Positions 58,520 to 64,000 of a stretch of 64,000 bases of DNA are shown here, piece after piece. The DNA is from Bolinopsis microptera. Taxonomy: Eukaryota > Ctenophora > Tentaculata > Lobata > Bolinopsidae. Location of the stretch: positions 18,259,401-18,323,400 of the forward strand of contig NC_087082.1 of assembly GCF_026151205.1 (NCBI RefSeq). Direction: 5' to 3'. Numbering within the stretch: position 1 is the stretch's first letter; the number at the start of each line of letters is the position of its first letter. Both the position numbers and the translations under genes were made by a program. The notes under the pieces are model-generated. The model was not told where the DNA came from and did no database searches. It saw only the letters and a program-made list of their open reading frames with translations.

Positions 58520-58778
58520 GACGTCATGAGTATGACACGTGTGGGATATAGTTATAGTGACGTCATGTCACGTGTGAGATATTGTGACGTCATGTCACGT
58601 GTGAGATATTGTGACGTCATGGCACGTGTGAGATATTGTGACGTCATGGCACGTGTGAGATATTGTGACGTCATGGCACGTGTGGGATATAATAGTGACG
58701 TCATGACACGTGTGGGATATAATAGTGACGTCATGCCACGTGTGAGATATAATAGTGATGTCATAGCACGTGTGGGAT
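58520..58778. repeat. 27-30-bp minisatellite with CRE and E-box in each unit, about 9 copies
   Basis: Units contain TGACGTCATGGCACGTGTG: a full palindromic CRE (TGACGTCA) followed by a CACGTG E-box, then GATATTG or GATATAATAG. It lies about 1.6-1.9 kb upstream of the CACNB start codon. ORFs across it are artefacts of the repeat. Confidence 0.92.
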
Positions 58779-60173
58779 ATGTGAAGTAGACAGGACTGTC
58801 AAACCTTACATCTACCTCGGGTAATTGTGATTAACACGCATACAACCTCCCTAGCAGCTAGCTTCAGTCAGTAGCTCGAGTAAAAGCAATGTTATCACAT
58901 ACACACGGGGTGTGTTGTCAATATTGCAGCTCTCCGGAGAGCTAGTGATCCAATAACTGTCAGGAGGACCATGATAGCAACGCGAAATGGCAGAGAAATT
59001 GGCCGAATGTGGACTTGTCTAAGATAATATGTCTATACCGGTCCGGAATTAGACACACAACTTAATGGCAGAATAAAGCTCACATGGTAACGAGAGCAGG
59101 GGGGAGGGGATACTAATTTCCAATACTGCAATCTCTTCAACGGGCTTATAAGTACGTATGTCTTACGAAAGCATATTATAGCATATTAAATAGCATGTAG
59201 GTCGACAGCAAATGGAGGAGATAAAATAGTTTGCTAATGGTTTGGGTTTGTATATTTTAGGGGGTAGTAATTGGGAGTTGATATTGTTTCAACTTTTAGG
59301 TGTATATTTGATTATTTGAGGTAAAATTCTTGATTCCTCGTAATATCGTCGTTGATTAATAACTTGGCACTTTACCAAACTTTCAATCCTGTTTGTCGGA
59401 CAGTATTTCCTCAGAAATTTGATGCCATTCGGTTGTCTTTTACGCAGTTGATTTCCAAGTTCAGAATACTAAATAGGTAATGCAATCTAAAATTGATGCA
59501 GGTTAAATCAAAAGTTCTGCAACCTCAAACATTCAAAAACCGCAGCAATATTATAAACCTTATCTGCTTTCGGATCACCAGCGATGGGAAACTGAAGACT
59601 GGTGATTATAGAAGCTGATGATAATATGGTATCCATGGTTACAGAGTCTGCAAGTGTTGACAGTTAATTCTGTCACCCAACCCAACACTGTAATGATTGT
59701 CGCTGATGATTTAGGTCGGGGTGATGTTCCCTGGCAGGACGCTTTGGCGATAGCTCTTTGGCAATCCAGTAAGATTAGAAGACAATAAACAAATCGGGGT
59801 GCGGTAAATTGAGGTTTTACTGTATTTGAAGCTTCTGAAGCAACCACATGATTCCGCCTCCAGAGAAGTTCATATTTGCGAGATCGCAAGATTAAAACTG
59901 AATTAGTATTTAAAATAAGACAACAAACCCAGTAGTCATGTTTCTAGACGCAGCTGTACATAGATAAACCTGGCTATGTTTCTCTACCTAGATAATCCAC
60001 TTACGATTATACCATCTTTGTCTGATTGTCTAGTATCTGCACATTGTCTGGTATAATGTCTAGTTCTGCTATTTCTATTTAGACGCTCGAGCTATTGAAG
60101 TTCCAGGAGAATTCTGTCCGCCGCTTAGCCTTAAAGCGAAGTTATTGAACTTGCGGAACGCATTGTCAATATG
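58779..60173. other. Intergenic
   Basis: No gene recognised. A single pogo/Tigger-like end (GAGGTTTTACTGTA) is at about 59810-59823, with no partner found. Confidence 0.4.
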
Positions 60174-60223
60174 GTATGTGATTTGTGAAAGGATTGTATA
60201 CAATCCTTTCACAAATCACATAC
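60174..60223. repeat. Perfect 50-bp palindrome with no spacer
   Basis: GTATGTGATTTGTGAAAGGA continuing TTGTA meets its exact reverse complement at the centre (TGTATACA). The 25-bp arms have no loop. Confidence 0.92.
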
Positions 60224-60426
60224 ATAGCAAACATAATAGGGCTCCCATAATCATAGGACTCGATAATCTAACCCTCCTTTGGAAGCATAGAGATTGACGA
60301 CATACTACTTTTTTAATTGCTAATGACAAACTAGATTAATTACGTGAATTATACTCTGATATTATTGAGTACAATTTTAGAGACTTTTTTAGTTCTAGCG
60401 GATTACTGATGGTACATGTTTATTTT

Positions 60427-60544
60427 GTAAGGTCGGTTCTTTTGCGATAGTCAAAACGCGACAACTAGCGCTGGATAGCGCTATAGTTGTCGCCATCCAG
60501 CGCTAGTTGTCGCGTTTTGACTATCGCAAAAGAACCGTAAGGTC
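60427..60544. mobile_element. 102-bp hairpin flanked by an 8-bp duplication
   Basis: Perfect 41-bp arms (60435-60475 and 60496-60536; outer end GGTTCTTTTGCGATAGTC) surround a 20-base loop that itself repeats AGCGCTA and GTTGTCGC. GTAAGGTC flanks both sides exactly (60427-60434, 60537-60544). An 8-bp target duplication suggests a minimal hAT-type MITE. Confidence 0.88.
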
Positions 60545-63500
60545 ATATGAATGGGTCCCAATCCCAATGGACCGTCTACAATATAAAGGCTTTATTTTCA
60601 TTACAATAACCGCGGTGTCTTTATTAACTGCAAGCACTGAGAAGACTAGGACTCCAAGCTTAAACAAGCACTATGACTCACTACAGAAGTGTTAGGTACA
60701 AAAAATAAAAAACTCGTGTATCATCATACCTTTGAAAGTGTTCTCAGAACATTCATCATTCTCATCAAACAGCTCCGTCAGGGCCACGACAAGAACAGTT
60801 CAACAATATTTAAAATAAGAAAATAGCAGCGCAAGTTCAGGGTTGAGACGTTAGCCGGTATAGTGCTCAATTCTCAAGAAAACGCTTATTTCGGTAGAAT
60901 ACTATTCATAGCCGATTATTGGCGCCAGTTTTCTTTTAATTTGATTTATTCACTGCTCAAGCATGAAAATAAAGTAGAAATAGACAAGAAAACAATCAAC
61001 GGTAACTTTCTGATGGCATTCAGTCTAAACTCTAATCCGCCACTTATTACTCCTAACATCACTATTATTGTACTACTATTTCTCATCAGACTCAGTGAGT
61101 CTACCAATTATCCTCGTAATCTGCATCGCTATCATTGTACTTCAATTTATCATCAGACTGTATAGAGCCAAGCTATCATCTTTGTTACTATTCTGGTACA
61201 GGACCACCAATTGAAAATGGCAATTGCCGATCGTACTTTACAACGATTTGAAACAACAAAGCTCGCAACGCTATTCAACCGTGATATTTTTCGCTTATTC
61301 CAAATCTGAGGTTTACCAATCTCAACTGCAATCGACCATTAATAAGTTATTTGATAGTATATTATTTAAGAAACATTTTTTATGGTCCAGCATCGCGCTT
61401 GAATTATATTACGACTCATTATCCCAATTTAATAAATTAAGAAATTATACCCAAGACCTATTATATGGGATACGACGAAGCACATATTATCGTATTTATC
61501 AAAGTAAAACTGAACAAAGGAGAGTTTTTATCGTACGTGATACGGTGGAAAATAATTTATGAGTATGTTCTGTCCAGTAACTTATCTAAAAACTGATAAA
61601 CTAATGGATTATTTGCTTATCTTATCAGTTCTGAGCGAGTAACTGAATCAACGTGCCAGACTGTACCAAAAAACTCATTTTTATGGAGTAATGACCAGTG
61701 CAGGTCATGAACTTCAATGGTTTCAGATAAAACAAGCGTTAAGTTCAGTCGAAATCCTTTCAGGTTTTAACACATTTTGATACTGAAATACAACAAATTT
61801 ACAACAAATTATGTAATCATAACATTATAGTCAACAAAACATATTTAATCACAGAATCAGAAAATATATTACTAAAGAGCCTGGACTTAAGTTAGTAAGT
61901 AAGTCAGGGTTATTTGTTATATTCAAAATCAACTTCTTCCGACAAAACAATACATAGTGGAGATCTACAGAGATCATTATGCTACTCAAACACACATAGT
62001 CCACAAAGCAGTTAAATACAGGAGAATTCTGGTCACTGGTCAGTAATTTAGTAGTATCGGCTATTGAAACCATTGTCACTCTCAAGTTCTAACAGTCATC
62101 AGTCAGCTGATCTGTACGCACGTGTGTTGCTTTGGTAACACAATGAGTGCTCCTCTAATACATGACAATAGCGCTTAAAATATGCGCATATTATAAAACT
62201 AAAGAGAACAAATCTTGCATTTCGTGCCACAGAACAGTGCAATCATTCGAGTGAAATCGTAGCGACAAATAAAACACAAAAATTAACAACAGCACGTTAA
62301 TAAATTAAATACGAAATGTCCGTTATGTCTGTCATTTAAGTTAACATAACTAAGTTATTTCAATAATCTCTGTTATTTTACTACACCCATGGAGCAAAAG
62401 AAGAAGGTCTTTTAAATACAAAAATCAAACACGATTACTGGCGACGACAAGCCTAAAATGAACTTCAGTTCAACTCACAGAAATTTGGAAGATAAAGAGT
62501 TAGAAGTTTTGTCAGCAGCTTGACGAAATGAAGCAATTATCGAAGACGATTACTTGTTGTCGTCCGTCGTCGTGCCATGAGCATATAGATCCCGATACAA
62601 AGATCAGCAATCAAGTTAAAACAGTAATATTAGGAGGAGTAAACTAGACACCAACACCTTCAACAGGACCATCTTCCTTAACAGGTGTGATAAGATCATA
62701 TCTCACGTAAAATTCTTAATTCGTCTGTTTTTGTACTTCTACCTACTTGACTGATACTACTTCAATTGAGATCACAGTGTGGTGCGGAATCCGAAAATAA
62801 ATGTGACTTTTTAGGGATGATGATTAATCGCTCTACACTATCACGTGACTTACTTAAACACGTTCTCTAGATGGCCCTAGGAGACTATACAAATCCTCAC
62901 TCTTCTACTCTGGTCCCAACCGGCAACCCTAACCTTAACCCAATCCCTAACTCAAGCATGTGCTAAAACCGTAACCTTAACGAGAAATTAGACTAACTTC
63001 TTCATTTCACGTTATCGAAACAGAAGAACATTTCAACCCTAGGTTCATTTGGAGTCAGCATTCGAAATACATTGATTTAAGTTGGTGAAAAATCTTTTAG
63101 AAAAATCTCTAAGTACGAGTGAAGAGTGATTAAGCACGGTCAACGTTTGAGGATTGCGCAATCCGACAATAATTCCTCCATTTGAGGGTGACACAGGTTG
63201 GCACACAACAGGCAGCCTTTTCCACAACAAGAAGAGGGCATGAGAAGCAGGACAAGTGAGAGACAGGCAGGGAAACACTACAACACGGCTGTTTTATTAC
63301 CCGCCTCTCTTCAAAACCCAAACATTTACGATATATTAGCACAGCACGCTCACAGCTCTTGAAACTATTCAGCCGAGAGCCAGTTGACTCCGCGCTCGTT
63401 TACTTTATTCCCATTTTATTGTGGACTGTCACTTAATTTCCGCGAATCTAGGCCGCTCGTTAGCGAGTTAACGGTAGTCGCGTATAAGTGTGTCGTTACA

Positions 63501-64000
63501 ATATTGGCACACTCTGCACGGGCATTAGGGGAGATTACTATATATACCCGTGACGGCAACCAGCAAAAAGATAACCTTACAAAGTCTAACATGATAAACA
63601 CAGACAGATTTGTATATTATTTTGTAGAGTCAGTTTCAAGAATTCGTCTAAAATTTGGTGAAAATTCAGCACATAATCAGTGTTACTAATCCTGTGTGTT
63701 CATTTTTACCGGTGTCTGGCGAAGAAAATGTCCTCGCAGAAACCTTAGCAAAGAAAAAGCTATCACTGCTGCCAACAGTTAAGCAACGTTTCAACTGCAA
63801 GTCAACTTTTTACACCGTTGGGTTCCTTTTATAGGAATAAACAAATTATAAACAAATTATAAACTTACCCCTCGTCTCGATGTTAATTTCTTAAACGGTG
63901 TACTGCCTCGCCGTTCCCCAAGGAGTAGCTCCTGAAAGTTTGGGTGAAATATAGTGAAATACATTGCCTGAGTGTCATAAGAAAGTAAGAACAAGACAAT
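60545..64000. other. Intergenic, nothing recognised
   Basis: Several ORFs of 60-110 codons on both strands lack family resemblance or coding bias. A degenerate CCCTAA-like patch (AACCCTAACCTTAACCCAAT) is near 62926-62950. No RNA gene found. Confidence 0.4.

Noticed and set aside
58418-58789. 123-codon ORF over the CRE array
   Set aside because: Open only because the repeat unit lacks stops in that frame; no family.
60863-61562. ORFs of 100 and 112 codons near 61 kb
   Set aside because: AT-rich composition, no motif or signal peptide, no splice support; consistent with chance.
1-64000. tRNA, rRNA or snRNA genes
   Set aside because: No stretch with the expected conserved boxes was found on reading; a tRNAscan/Infernal run would be decisive.

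Overview
The window is nuclear DNA of an invertebrate animal. It is AT-rich, intron-rich, and full of minisatellites and small DNA transposons. Two conserved spliced genes show this: a class V P4-ATPase (ATP10-like phospholipid flippase) and a voltage-gated calcium channel beta subunit (CACNB), a family typical of animals and their close relatives. I cannot name the species or phylum from the sequence alone. Both genes lie on the minus strand.

Layout: 1-5.5 kb is intergenic, with two minisatellites and two short foldback or TIR elements. ATP10 runs from 30454 down to 5577 in eight coding exons that join in phase to about 1125 residues, apart from one single-base frame break near 29780. Its first 537 codons form one uninterrupted block; the rest is split among small exons separated by repeat-filled introns. 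From 30.5 to 37.2 kb the intergenic region holds a degraded LINE 3' end directly upstream of ATP10, TIR elements and a tandemly duplicated segment. CACNB runs from 56872 down to 37176 in ten coding exons (about 466 residues). Its second intron contains a small same-strand gene for a secreted Ly6/three-finger protein (47990-48439), a second possible cysteine-rich exon, and several MITEs. From 57 to 64 kb I find repeats and hairpins only, including a minisatellite whose unit carries a CRE and an E-box.

The most striking feature is the relation of minisatellites to splice sites. At ATP10 exon 2 the repeat unit contains the 3' splice site plus the first 21 exon bases. At ATP10 exon 4 the unit contains most of the exon plus its 5' splice site, about 30 copies in all. 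At CACNB exon 2 the unit contains the 3' splice site. Other arrays start within tens of bases of a splice site. Four arrays of unrelated sequence share the same 34-bp period, and three arrays carry a CACGTG E-box in nearly every unit; the largest is about 6.8 kb (about 200 copies) inside an ATP10 intron.

The genes have no obvious shared pathway: ATP10 flips lipids across membranes, CACNB traffics and gates calcium channels, and the Ly6 protein is probably secreted. Exon limits come from reading splice consensus and phase by eye, with no transcript evidence.
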